Assembly (NCBI GenBank): GCA_018335295.1
Contig: JAGXKI010000004.1
Location: 40,333 to 89,248, forward strand
DNA length: 48,916 nt
Direction of reading: 5' to 3'
DNA from: a bacterium
Lineage (GTDB): Bacteria > Acidobacteriota > Aminicenantia > Aminicenantales > Aminicenantaceae
Shown piece by piece: positions 25,009 to 33,372 of the stretch; the stretch's first letter is position 1; each line of letters begins with the position of its first letter. The position numbers and the translations under genes are program-made. The notes beneath the pieces are model-generated. The model worked only from the letters and a program-made list of their open reading frames with translations. It was not told the origin of the DNA and ran no database searches.

Positions 25009-26346
25009 ATGCAACTGAATGGTAAAAATAATCCTTGGTCTCAAATAAAACAACGGATCCGGAAAAATATAGACAAAACCAGCTTCCAGACATGGTTTGA
25101 ACCCACTGTTTACATCGGCCAGGAATCGGGACACCTTTACATAAAAGTACCCAACTCTTATTTTAAAGACTGGCTCTCCTTCCACTATCTCAGCCTCATC
25201 AATCGATGTTCTCAGGAACTTTACGGAAAAATCTACGATATTCGCTACATTTATGATGATAATTCCTCTTCATCATCATTTAAGCGTCGTTCTCCCAAGG
25301 AGAGAAGATCCAAAAACGGAGTTCTCCTCAACCCCAATCTCAACCCTAATTACACATTTGAGAATTTTGTGGTGGGTTCCTGCAATCAGTTCGCCCATGC
25401 CGCCTCTTTAGCTGTCTCCAAAACTCCCGCCAAATCTTACAATCCTCTTTATATATACGGCGGAGCTGGGCTTGGGAAAACCCATCTGATGAATGCCATC
25501 GGACATCAGACTATGAAATCGAACTGCCAGCTGAAAATCCTTTACACCACCACAGAAAAATTCATGAATGATCTCATCAATCATCTTCAGTACGGAAAAA
25601 TCCTGGATTTTCGTAAAAAATTCAGGAGTATCGACGTGCTTCTTATCGACGATATCCATTACCTCGCGGGCAGGGAGAGAACCAAGGAAGAATTTTTCCA
25701 CACGTTCAATCATCTCTACGACAGTCAAAAACAAATTGTTATTTCCAGCGATTGCCCTCCCAAAGAAATCCCTAATCTAGAAGAACGTTTTAGTTCCCGT
25801 TTTGAATGGGGTCTGATCGCTGATTTAAAACCTCCGGATATAGAAACAAGGATAGCCATTCTCAATAAAAAAGCCGAACTGGAGGGTCATAAACTCCCCG
25901 AAAGCGTGGCTTTGTTTATCGCAGATAAGGTCCATTCCAATATAAGAGAACTGGAGGGTTATTTACGCCGGGTGATCGCCTATGCCTCTTTGACTGGTCG
26001 ATCGATCGATATCGATTTAACCAAAGAGTCTCTCAAAAATCTTCTGCAGTCTTCCTCCCAGGTCATTACTGTGGAAAAAATTCAAAAAATTATTTCTCAT
26101 CATTACAAAATAAAAATCTCTCAATTAAAATCAAAAAACAACTCTCCTAAGATCGCTCTTCCTCGTCAGATAGGTATGTATCTTTCCAAAAGACTGACCA
26201 AAACTTCTCTTCCGGAAATCGGTAAAAAGTTTGGTGGAAAACATCATACCACAGTAATCCACAGTATAAAGAAAATCGAGAAATTAATAGATTCCAACAG
26301 CCAATTCAACAAAGAAATAAACAAATTGATTAATTGTATCCATTAA
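25009..26346 (+). CDS. dnaA: Chromosomal replication initiator DnaA
   Basis: DnaA opens the origin. The 445-aa protein has domain I (1-80), a short Ser-rich linker, the AAA+ domain with Walker A GGAGLGKTH (151-159) and Walker B LLIDD (211-215), and the DNA-binding domain. The DnaA signature reads GGKHHTTVIH (409-418), so a histidine (H412) replaces the Asp that most DnaA proteins use to read the box. No Shine-Dalgarno site precedes the ATG at 25009, the first start after an in-frame stop. It may be regulated by the box pair in its leader. Confidence 0.97.
   Translation: MQLNGKNNPWSQIKQRIRKNIDKTSFQTWFEPTVYIGQESGHLYIKVPNSYFKDWLSFHYLSLINRCSQELYGKIYDIRYIYDDNSSSSSFKRRSPKERRSKNGVLLNPNLNPNYTFENFVVGSCNQFAHAASLAVSKTPAKSYNPLYIYGGAGLGKTHLMNAIGHQTMKSNCQLKILYTTTEKFMNDLINHLQYGKILDFRKKFRSIDVLLIDDIHYLAGRERTKEEFFHTFNHLYDSQKQIVISSDCPPKEIPNLEERFSSRFEWGLIADLKPPDIETRIAILNKKAELEGHKLPESVALFIADKVHSNIRELEGYLRRVIAYASLTGRSIDIDLTKESLKNLLQSSSQVITVEKIQKIISHHYKIKISQLKSKNNSPKIALPRQIGMYLSKRLTKTSLPEIGKKFGGKHHTTVIHSIKKIEKLIDSNSQFNKEINKLINCIH
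25694..25702 (+). promoter_or_regulatory. DnaA-type box inside dnaA
   Basis: An exact TTTTCCACA within the AAA+ coding region of dnaA. It is one of five identical copies in about 1.6 kb. Confidence 0.5.
26070..26078 (-). promoter_or_regulatory. DnaA-type box inside dnaA
   Basis: An exact TGTGGAAAA (TTTTCCACA on the minus strand) near the 3' end of dnaA. A weaker TAATCCACA lies at 26255-26263. Confidence 0.5.
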
Positions 26347-26464
26347 GAATATCAGAAACTTAATGAAATTTTTCACATTTCATTTGATTTTATTATTATT
26401 GTTATTTAATCTAAATAAATAAGTTATATATTAATATAAGAAATGCAATGAAAGGTGGAAAAAA
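26347..26464. other. AT-rich dnaA-dnaN gap, possible unwinding region
   Basis: The 118 bases between dnaA and dnaN are almost entirely A and T, with a near match to the box at 26369-26377 (TTTTTCACA). It could serve as the DNA unwinding element or as the dnaN promoter region. No strong promoter stands out. Confidence 0.5.
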
Positions 26465-27565
26465 ATGAGATTTTCCATTAACAGAGAGGATATACTCAGG
26501 GAACTTCAATTAATGCAGGGAATTGTGGAAAAACGAAGTACTATGCCTATACTTGCCAATATTTTGATCAATGTTTCTGAAAATCAGATTGAACTAGCTG
26601 GGACTGACCTTGAAGTGGGATTGAGAACTTACTTTTCGGGAAACATAGAAGAAACAGGTTCCCTGACCGTTTCAGGAAAAAAGATTTTCGAAATCGTGAA
26701 GTCTTTATCCGAAGGACAGAATGTCACCTTTAAAGAACTGGAAGATTTAATGATGGAAGTGACCTCAGGGGAGAGTCAATTCAAGGTTTTATGTTTATCT
26801 AGAGAAGATTACCCCCAGATTCCTGAACCTAAATTCGAAAAGAATATCGTCCTCCCTCTGGAAAAAGTGAAGAAAATGATTGACCGGGTCTATTATGCCA
26901 TTACTCAGGAGCAGAGATATTATCTTAACGGAGCTTTGATGATTCTCAATAAAGGTCAAATGGAAATGGTGAGTACAGATGGACATAGATTAGCCTATAC
27001 TTCGGTCCCCGTGGAAAATTTGAATGTAGAGGAAGAAATTAAAGGGATAATATCCAAAAAGACCTTGGGTGAATTGAAGAAAATGGAAAATGATAAATTG
27101 GAGTATGATTTAGATGAGAACAATCTCTTTTTCAAGGTAAACAACAGAACCATTATATCCAGAATCATAGAGGGAAAATTTCCGAACTATGAAGCGGTGA
27201 TTCCCAAGGACAATCCCAATGTCCTCTCTGTTTCCAGGGAAGATATTACCAATGCGATCAGGCGGGTTTCCCTTTTATCCACAGAAAGGTCCAAAGGAGT
27301 TAAGTTTTACATCCAGAAAAATCAGATAAACCTTTTTTCTTCAAACCCTGAAATAGGGGAAGCCAGAGACAAGGTGGAAATAGAGTATGAGGGAAAAGAT
27401 ATAGAGGTAGGCTTTAATTCTCAGTACATCTTGGATTTTTTATCCAATGTTCAGTCAGAGAAAATTCGTATGGAAATTAAAGATGAGAACAACGCGGTGT
27501 TGATGGTTCCCGAAGTGGATGATGAGATCAAATATCAGTATGTGTTGATGCCCATGAAAATTTAA
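26465..27565 (+). CDS. dnaN: DNA polymerase III beta clamp
   Basis: The sliding clamp that tethers DNA polymerase. At 366 aa it has the normal length and the three-domain pattern, with the N-terminal MRFSINREDILRELQ, the mid-protein STDGHRLAY and the C-terminal VLMPMKI. The ATG follows AAGGTGGAAAAAA. An exact TGTGGAAAA lies at 26524-26532 in its start and a TTATCCACA at 27275-27283. It is not followed by recF or gyrB; the next gene points the other way. Confidence 0.97.
   Translation: MRFSINREDILRELQLMQGIVEKRSTMPILANILINVSENQIELAGTDLEVGLRTYFSGNIEETGSLTVSGKKIFEIVKSLSEGQNVTFKELEDLMMEVTSGESQFKVLCLSREDYPQIPEPKFEKNIVLPLEKVKKMIDRVYYAITQEQRYYLNGALMILNKGQMEMVSTDGHRLAYTSVPVENLNVEEEIKGIISKKTLGELKKMENDKLEYDLDENNLFFKVNNRTIISRIIEGKFPNYEAVIPKDNPNVLSVSREDITNAIRRVSLLSTERSKGVKFYIQKNQINLFSSNPEIGEARDKVEIEYEGKDIEVGFNSQYILDFLSNVQSEKIRMEIKDENNAVLMVPEVDDEIKYQYVLMPMKI
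26524..26532 (-). promoter_or_regulatory. DnaA-type box at the start of dnaN
   Basis: An exact TGTGGAAAA, the fifth copy of the box in the dnaA region. Confidence 0.5.
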
Positions 27566-28492
27566 TTAGGAAAGATCCTTTTGAAATTCTATCCTGAAAG
27601 TCTCCATTTGTTTTCTATATTTTAGGTTTTTTGTGGAATAAGCCTGAATCAGTCGGCGGGTTAACGGTTCGTCTTTAGGGTGCTCATAAAGGGAGGTAGG
27701 TTCACATGAAGTCTGGGGAATCACAAAAAAGTTGAGGCTCTTATTCAGGGTTTCAAGTTGGTCGTTTTCTGTTTTATTCCGACCCAGCACGATTTTTCCA
27801 TGATTTCTGAAATGCCTTCCTAATTTCAGCAGTTTTATGTGTGCAGGAGAAATAAGAGAATAGTGATTGAAAAGATCTTTCAATTTTTGAGCGAAATAAC
27901 GGTCGCACAGCAAGCAGCCTCCTGTGGGGTTTGGGTAATCCACACTGTATTTTTCAGCCAGATGAATTTGTTTATTCCGTTTAGCGCCCCTTATACCCAA
28001 AAGTCTGTTTCTATCTATCAACCCCTGTTTTTCCATTTGGGTTTTCGGAAGCAATTTAGCAGATAAAGGCCGAAGAACCTTCCCTTTCACCCCTGCTTCT
28101 CTTTCTACGAGGAACAATTGGTGTTTTTTCTGGGAGAAAGGTCGCTGGCCCAATACTTCCCCTGTCGACAGAAAATCAGCCTGGATTGATTTTCTCAATT
28201 GTTCTGTTTTTTTAAGAAGGAATATTCGGCAGTCAGGACAGGGGTTCATTCCGGATCCCCTTCCATGCTGAGGATTTTGGATAAGATTCATATATTCGTG
28301 GAACAGAGGGCCTTTGGTGCACTCTATCAAATGATTCGAAGAAGTTGGGGAAGGGTTTTGATTGAAGGGAAGAGAAAAGTAAACTGTTTCTACGTCGATA
28401 TTTTGAGATTTGAGGAGTTGGGCCGTTAATCGGCTGTCCAGACCCCCCGAAAAAAGAACCAATGCTCGGATTTGGGCTTTTTTTTGGGTCAT
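27566..28492 (-). CDS. PP-loop ATPase, tRNA-thiolation-like
   Basis: A 308-aa protein with the PP-loop SGGLDSR near the N-terminus, a CPDC motif around residue 90 and a later CLLC. The family resembles MnmA/ThiI-type enzymes that activate tRNA uridine for sulfur transfer, but the specific member is not known to me. I place the start at ATG 28492; an upstream frame to 28534 has no ribosome binding site, and neither has this one. It converges with dnaN with no gap. Confidence 0.75.
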   Translation of the reverse strand: MTQKKAQIRALVLFSGGLDSRLTAQLLKSQNIDVETVYFSLPFNQNPSPTSSNHLIECTKGPLFHEYMNLIQNPQHGRGSGMNPCPDCRIFLLKKTEQLRKSIQADFLSTGEVLGQRPFSQKKHQLFLVEREAGVKGKVLRPLSAKLLPKTQMEKQGLIDRNRLLGIRGAKRNKQIHLAEKYSVDYPNPTGGCLLCDRYFAQKLKDLFNHYSLISPAHIKLLKLGRHFRNHGKIVLGRNKTENDQLETLNKSLNFFVIPQTSCEPTSLYEHPKDEPLTRRLIQAYSTKNLKYRKQMETFRIEFQKDLS

Positions 28493-28691
28493 TTTTCGAA
28501 TGATTATCAAAGAAATAATTATTAGATTCCACAAAAATATTTCAACATGTCATTATAGAAAAAAAAGAGGTTTCATTCCAGGGAATCCCGAAGAGAGATG
28601 ATGATTTCATCATCAAACCCTTGGATATGAAGGAAGGCTCAGCCAAAATAGAAAAACTTTTAAATCAAGAATAATCCAGGAATATTCTAGT

Positions 28692-29621
28692 CTAGTCGGG
28701 TTGGAAGGGATAAGAATTCCCTAAGCGATGCAAATTTCCTTTTGAGTCTACCAGAATAGCTCCGTATTGAGAATATTCCTCCAAAATCTGTTGAGGTTTT
28801 TGGGAGACAAAAAGAGCTGTGGAGAGAGCGTCGCAGAGAAGAGTTTCCGGCCCAATCACGGTGACACTCATTTTCCCTCTGGCTGGATAACCGGTGTGGG
28901 GGTTGAATACATGGTGGTAGCGAATCCCCTCTTTTTTAAAGTACCTCTGGTAGTCTCCGGTAGTGGCTGCGGCCAAATCGGAGATAGAGAGAACTCCTAA
29001 ATATCCCTTTTCACGGGGATGCTGGATTCCGATTCTCCAGGCTTTATTTTGAGGATTGTTCCCCCAACAGTAAATGTCTCCGCCCGCGTTTAAGAATCCT
29101 CGAGAAATTCCTTCTTTGATCAAGCGGTGGGAGACCAAATCGATCCCGTAACCCTTGGCAATCGACCCCCAATCCAGCTTCATCCCTGAGGGAAGCTCCA
29201 AACAGTTTTCTTTTACTTGAACCTTCTCCATTCCCACTCGAGTAAGGGCCGCCTCGATTTCTTTGGGATCCGGAACCCGGTATGATTTCTTATAGAAACC
29301 CCATGCCTGCAGCAAAGGTCCTACAGTAACATCGAAATATCCGTGTGTCTTCCGGTGTATTTCAAGCCCCCGTTGATAGAGATATAAAGTATGGGGAGAA
29401 CAGAACTCTTGAGAGTCTGGAGAAAAACTGTGTTCCATCTTGGAAAACCAATCATGAAGCAGTGATTGGGCGCGGTCAAACTGAGATGAAGAACAGTGAA
29501 GACGGACCTCACAGACTGTATCAAAAAACAGGAGTGTAGAGGAATGCCAGGTGATTTCAGGCTGGCAGCTCCATAAGAAACAAATCAAAAAAGTAAGGAT
29601 AAAGATTGATTTTTTAGCCAA
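28692..29621 (-). CDS. apbE: FAD:protein FMN transferase (ApbE)
   Basis: ApbE attaches FMN to a Thr in target proteins such as RnfG and RnfD. The 309-aa protein has a lipoprotein signal (FLWSC), the FAD-binding segments GSIAKGYGID and LNAGGDIY, and the metal-site HTGYPARG and CDALSTALF motifs. It is the last gene of the Rnf operon, overlapping the NusG-II gene by 8 bases. The start is TTG at 29621, with no clear site; translational coupling is likely. Confidence 0.93.
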   Translation of the reverse strand: MAKKSIFILTFLICFLWSCQPEITWHSSTLLFFDTVCEVRLHCSSSQFDRAQSLLHDWFSKMEHSFSPDSQEFCSPHTLYLYQRGLEIHRKTHGYFDVTVGPLLQAWGFYKKSYRVPDPKEIEAALTRVGMEKVQVKENCLELPSGMKLDWGSIAKGYGIDLVSHRLIKEGISRGFLNAGGDIYCWGNNPQNKAWRIGIQHPREKGYLGVLSISDLAAATTGDYQRYFKKEGIRYHHVFNPHTGYPARGKMSVTVIGPETLLCDALSTALFVSQKPQQILEEYSQYGAILVDSKGNLHRLGNSYPFQPD

Positions 29622-30345
29622 TGGAGGTGTCTACAAATCGGTCTCCCCGAATTTCTAATAAAAAGTGGTTAGGGGCACAGATAATCCTTTCTCCCGCAAG
29701 GTTTATGGGATGAGAATGAAGACAGATTTTTCGAGCACAGGAAGCCTCTAAAACCTGAACTTCTCGGTTTTTTATCTGGATGCCCAGTTTTCCCTGGCGA
29801 GCTGAATAGGATTTCCTTACATTCTGGTGGAGTGAGAATCTATCCACAGCAGTTCCTTCTTTATACACGAGAACATACTTTCCCGAAGAGACAGGAAGGG
29901 GTCTCTTTTTGAAAGTAAACACAGTTAGAGAAGAGGAGGGGGCATGGTTCGACATCTCCTTCCATAAAGAAAAGAGTTTTTGGGTACGCATATCTTGAAC
30001 TTGACCCTCTTTGATGAAAGTGAAGGAAGGAGGGACCTTTTGTTTCAAATGGGTGTAAGAGATAGAGACCGGAGCGGCCGAAGAATGAGAGGTAAAAATC
30101 CAGCCGGTTCTTTGCAGCTCTCTGCGAATCTGCTCCTTATGGGGATGGAAACTTAGAAAACGGAAGCGAGTGTCCATGAATAATTTCCGCTTCTGAAGCT
30201 CTTTTAAGAGAAGAGAAGAAAATTTGTGAGGTTCATCACTTATGAGGTAGAGTTGAGTCTCTTTGGAGCTCCTGGGAGAAGAGAGGAGAAAAGGAGTGAG
30301 GAGGGGTGCGGCTAAAAAACTTTTAAAGAAATTACGTCGATCCAT
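29614..30345 (-). CDS. Tat-exported NusG domain II-like protein
   Basis: A 243-aa protein starting MDRRNFFKSF, a twin-arginine-like signal, followed by a middle region without recognised motifs. The last 80 residues match the NusG domain II fold, with a cysteine pair (SCARKIC) and the IICAPNHFLLEI segment. Such proteins occur next to rnf/nqr and apbE genes in other bacteria, but their job is not known. It overlaps rseC by 14 bases. Confidence 0.75.
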   Translation of the reverse strand: MDRRNFFKSFLAAPLLTPFLLSSPRSSKETQLYLISDEPHKFSSLLLKELQKRKLFMDTRFRFLSFHPHKEQIRRELQRTGWIFTSHSSAAPVSISYTHLKQKVPPSFTFIKEGQVQDMRTQKLFSLWKEMSNHAPSSSLTVFTFKKRPLPVSSGKYVLVYKEGTAVDRFSLHQNVRKSYSARQGKLGIQIKNREVQVLEASCARKICLHSHPINLAGERIICAPNHFLLEIRGDRFVDTSIG

Positions 30346-30775
30346 GATGGGCTCCCTTGTTGATGATTTCCATGATTATTGGATAAAGAAATTGTTTTTT
30401 CTTGCGAAGGTAACGGGCATTCCAGAGGCCTGCCAAAAGAATTCCCAGAAAAAGGCCCCCCACACTGGCTGGGGAAGAGGAAACCGGAAGAAATGTGGAA
30501 CAAGCATACCCTATGAACATCCCGATGAGAGCGGAGAGAAGAAGAGAACCGAAGATAAAAATGAGGGACCGGCTGTAAGAGGATTCGGGGATGTAGACCT
30601 GGACTTTATCCCCTGGATGGGCCTGGGCTGAGTTGATGACGGTTAAAAATCCCATAGACTGATCTTCCTTATGACACAGGCTCTGTGCGGCACAGCCCTC
30701 GCAGGAAGAGAAACACCGGACTTTCACCCGGGCAAATCGGTCTTTGGTGGACACAACCCATCCGTTATCCTTCAT
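30332..30775 (-). CDS. SoxR-reducing-system protein RseC-like
   Basis: A 147-aa membrane protein of the RseC/MucC family, found with Rnf (Rsx) systems. It has the N-terminal cysteine cluster CFSSCEGC...C of a likely FeS or metal site and two hydrophobic segments near residues 75-125. It sits directly after rnfB and overlaps its end. The ATG at 30775 is 13 bases after GGAGG, so the start is less certain; 30802 is an alternative. Confidence 0.8.
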   Translation of the reverse strand: MKDNGWVVSTKDRFARVKVRCFSSCEGCAAQSLCHKEDQSMGFLTVINSAQAHPGDKVQVYIPESSYSRSLIFIFGSLLLSALIGMFIGYACSTFLPVSSSPASVGGLFLGILLAGLWNARYLRKKKQFLYPIIMEIINKGAHHGST

Positions 30776-31574
30776 TTTCTTTTTGAATCCTCCCGATGGC
30801 ATCCGTGGGGCATTTTTCGATGGCTGGAATCTTTTCCTCTGGAATCTTCTTATAATCTTTTATGACCGCCAGATTTTCCTCCAGAACAATAGCTTCAGGA
30901 CAAGCCCGGGAGCATATGCCGCAGGCGATGCATGCATTTTTACAGACCTTTCTGGATGTGGGGGCACTGTCTTTAGAGCGGCAGAATACCATGATTCCCT
31001 GGGATACCGGATGAAGCTCCAAGAGGTTTCGGGGACAGGCTTCCACACAGTTGCCGCAGGCTGTGCATTTTTCCTCCATCACTACAGGGAGTCCATCTTC
31101 CCCCATGGTGATTGCATCAAAGGGGCAGGAATGCACACAGTCACCAAAACCCAGACAACCATAAGCACACTGCTTATGACCTCCTATGAGGTGGGAAGCT
31201 TCACAGGTGGAAATGCCCACATAGACACCTCTGGAGTGAGCGGCTTCTTTCGTTCCTCGGCAGTGAAGACGGGCCACCTTTCGGGCGACTTGTTCGGCTT
31301 CCACTCCCATGATACCGGCGATCTGTTGGGCTACCTCATTTCCTCCTGCCGAGCACAGGTTTGTGGGAGCTTCCCCGGTAACCACAGCCTGAGCGTAAGC
31401 CCGGCATCCGGAGTATCCACAGGCACCGCAATTGGACTGAGGGAGTATTTCGGTGAGTTTTTCTACCCTGGGGTCTTCTTCTACTTTTAATTTTTTATAA
31501 GCAAAAACCAGTCCCACAGAAAAGAAAAGACCCAAGGCGGTCATAGTGATGACAGGGACTAAAAAATCTATCAT
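30765..31574 (-). CDS. rnfB: Rnf complex ferredoxin subunit RnfB
   Basis: RnfB accepts electrons from ferredoxin at the inner-membrane Rnf complex. The 269-aa protein has an N-terminal membrane anchor, the CGACGYSGC motif of its first cluster, then several further 4Fe-4S cysteine groups, including CTACGNCVEACP and CIACGICSRACP. It lies 13 bases after rnfA. Confidence 0.95.
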   Translation of the reverse strand: MIDFLVPVITMTALGLFFSVGLVFAYKKLKVEEDPRVEKLTEILPQSNCGACGYSGCRAYAQAVVTGEAPTNLCSAGGNEVAQQIAGIMGVEAEQVARKVARLHCRGTKEAAHSRGVYVGISTCEASHLIGGHKQCAYGCLGFGDCVHSCPFDAITMGEDGLPVVMEEKCTACGNCVEACPRNLLELHPVSQGIMVFCRSKDSAPTSRKVCKNACIACGICSRACPEAIVLEENLAVIKDYKKIPEEKIPAIEKCPTDAIGRIQKENEG

Positions 31575-31587
31575 TTTATTTTACATC

Positions 31588-32163
31588 TTATTTTATCATT
31601 CCCGAAAAACCAGAGAAAGCAAGCGCCATGATTCCAGCTACAATCAAGGCGATGCCCGCTCCTTTTAAAGGGCCCGGGACATCGGCGAGATCCAGGTGCT
31701 CTCTAATCCCTGCCATGAGGATGATGGCCAGGGTAAAACCTATTCCCGATCCTACACCAAAAATAACCGTTTCTATAAAATTGTAATTCTTTAAAGCAGC
31801 CAGAAGGGCCAGTCCCATAATCGCACAGTTGGTGGTGATAAGAGGAAGATAGATTCCCAAGGCTTGGTAAAGAGGGGGACTGATTTTCCGGATGAACATT
31901 TCCACCAGTTGAACCAGAGACGCGATCACCAGGATAAAGGAGACAATCTGAAGGTATTCCAGGTTATAAGGAAGGAGAACCCAGTGGTTGATCATCCAGG
32001 AAACTACAGCGGTGATGGTCATCACAAAGGTCACGGCGAGCCCCATGGAAAAAGCTGCATCTAATTTTTTGCTGACTCCAAGAAATGGGCATATTCCCAG
32101 GAAATAGAAAAGGACGAAGTTTTTGATGAATATGGCTGTAATAAATATGGCCAGAAGTTCCAC
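31588..32163 (-). CDS. rnfA: Rnf complex subunit RnfA
   Basis: An integral membrane subunit of the ion-pumping Rnf complex. The 191-aa protein has six hydrophobic segments and the family-typical start LLAIFITAIFIKNFVL and NCAIMG. The start is GTG at 32163 after GAGGAGATAACC. Only 2 bases separate it from rnfE. Confidence 0.95.
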   Translation of the reverse strand: MELLAIFITAIFIKNFVLFYFLGICPFLGVSKKLDAAFSMGLAVTFVMTITAVVSWMINHWVLLPYNLEYLQIVSFILVIASLVQLVEMFIRKISPPLYQALGIYLPLITTNCAIMGLALLAALKNYNFIETVIFGVGSGIGFTLAIILMAGIREHLDLADVPGPLKGAGIALIVAGIMALAFSGFSGMIK

Positions 32164-32165
32164 GG

Positions 32166-32777
32166 TTATCTCCTCGATTTCGATTTTTGTTCGATTAAAA
32201 TCACAAGGCCCAAAAGAATTCCCAGAGTGATGAAGGCTCCCGGAGGAAGAACCATAATGGTCCAGGGTTTAAACCAGTCTCCCATCACTTGGGTTCCGAG
32301 AAAAGTCCCTGAACCTAGGATTTCGCGTATGCTGCTGAGCACCAGAAGCCCCAAGACAAACCCGGAGCTCATACCTAGAGCATCTACGAGCGAGCGGCCC
32401 ACAGTGTTCCTGGAAGAGAAAGCTTCCTGCCGGCCGAGAATGAGACAGTTCACCACAATTAAGGGGACATAGGGCCCCAAATTATCGGATATAGCCGGGA
32501 AGAAGGCCTGAAGAAATCGGTCGGCCATTGTCACAAAAGTAGCGATAACCACGATGTAGCTGGCAATCCGCACCTGTTTGGGGATCAGATTCTTTATGGA
32601 AGAAACCACCAGGGAGCTGAACAGAAGAACAAAGGTGGTGGCCATTCCCATGGCAAACCCATTGACCACAGCGTTGGTCACCGCCAAAGTCGGACACATT
32701 CCCAGGAGTTGTCGGAATATGGGGTTTTCACTCCAGACACCTTTGAGAAATTCCTGTCCGATGGGCTTAGTTGGCAT
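32166..32777 (-). CDS. rnfE: Rnf complex subunit RnfE
   Basis: A second membrane subunit, homologous to RnfA. The 203-aa protein has six hydrophobic segments and GMCPTLAVTNAVVNG and VNCLILGR motifs. I prefer ATG 32777, six bases after GGAG, over a GTG at 32789. Confidence 0.94.
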   Translation of the reverse strand: MPTKPIGQEFLKGVWSENPIFRQLLGMCPTLAVTNAVVNGFAMGMATTFVLLFSSLVVSSIKNLIPKQVRIASYIVVIATFVTMADRFLQAFFPAISDNLGPYVPLIVVNCLILGRQEAFSSRNTVGRSLVDALGMSSGFVLGLLVLSSIREILGSGTFLGTQVMGDWFKPWTIMVLPPGAFITLGILLGLVILIEQKSKSRR

Positions 32778-33372
32778 TGGGTTCTCCACTCAATAGTTTT
32801 CCCTTTTCCCGGAGTTGTTTGACCTCCTTTAAGGATTGATTCACTATATTCAGAACCGACCGTGAAGATATGGTGGCTCCGGTGATGGTGTTGACTTCCG
32901 AAGAAGAGAGCTTTTCAGGAGAACTAACGGGGGGCTTTTGAAGAGAGAGTTTTTGGGTGCAGTCTTTGTTTTGCCAGAAGCGCAGGAATTCTTTTTCACT
33001 GGTGATTTTCGCTCCCAACCCCGGAGTCTCCGATTGTTCTAGGATAGTCAGGCTGAATATTCGGGTGAGACTGGGATCGGTTCCGTACATCAAAGTAATT
33101 TTATCTTGAAAACCCACACCTTCAGATTTCACGGCGAGGCCTCTTATTTTATTGTTTTTATCCATTCCCGCATAAACACTTAATTCTTCCTCTTGGAGTA
33201 ATTTTTGAGTGGAATTTGACTGGGGAACCACCTCAAAAATGGCCTCCCTGATTTCTTTTTGTTTGTTCATCTGGATGGGTTTTTCGGTGAGGAGTCCCAC
33301 CCCAGCAAGAAAGCATCCCGAAAGCAATCCCACCGTGGTCAGAACCAGGATCATTCGCTGGGAGAGCTTCAT
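32767..33372 (-). CDS. rnfG: Rnf complex FMN-bearing subunit RnfG
   Basis: A periplasmic-side flavoprotein of Rnf with one N-terminal membrane anchor. The 201-aa protein carries TGATISS at 164-170; T167 is the expected FMN attachment residue for ApbE. The start follows GGAGAGAGGAGAAAAAC, and its ATG overlaps the rnfD stop by 4 bases. Confidence 0.94.
   Translation of the reverse strand: MKLSQRMILVLTTVGLLSGCFLAGVGLLTEKPIQMNKQKEIREAIFEVVPQSNSTQKLLQEEELSVYAGMDKNNKIRGLAVKSEGVGFQDKITLMYGTDPSLTRIFSLTILEQSETPGLGAKITSEKEFLRFWQNKDCTQKLSLQKPPVSSPEKLSSSEVNTITGATISSRSVLNIVNQSLKEVKQLREKGKLLSGEPNAN

Noticed and set aside
27275-27283. Consensus TTATCCACA inside dnaN
   Set aside because: A single 9-mer; another lies at 11361-11369 in prs, so it is not specific to the origin.
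28597-28614. Short palindrome GATGATGA-TT-TCATCATC
   Set aside because: No T run on either side, so it is not a terminator, and no other role is evident.
30744-31490. Long plus-strand open frame of 248 codons
   Set aside because: It runs antisense to the well-supported rnfB and has no ribosome binding site; its sequence is a shadow of the cysteine-rich coding strand.
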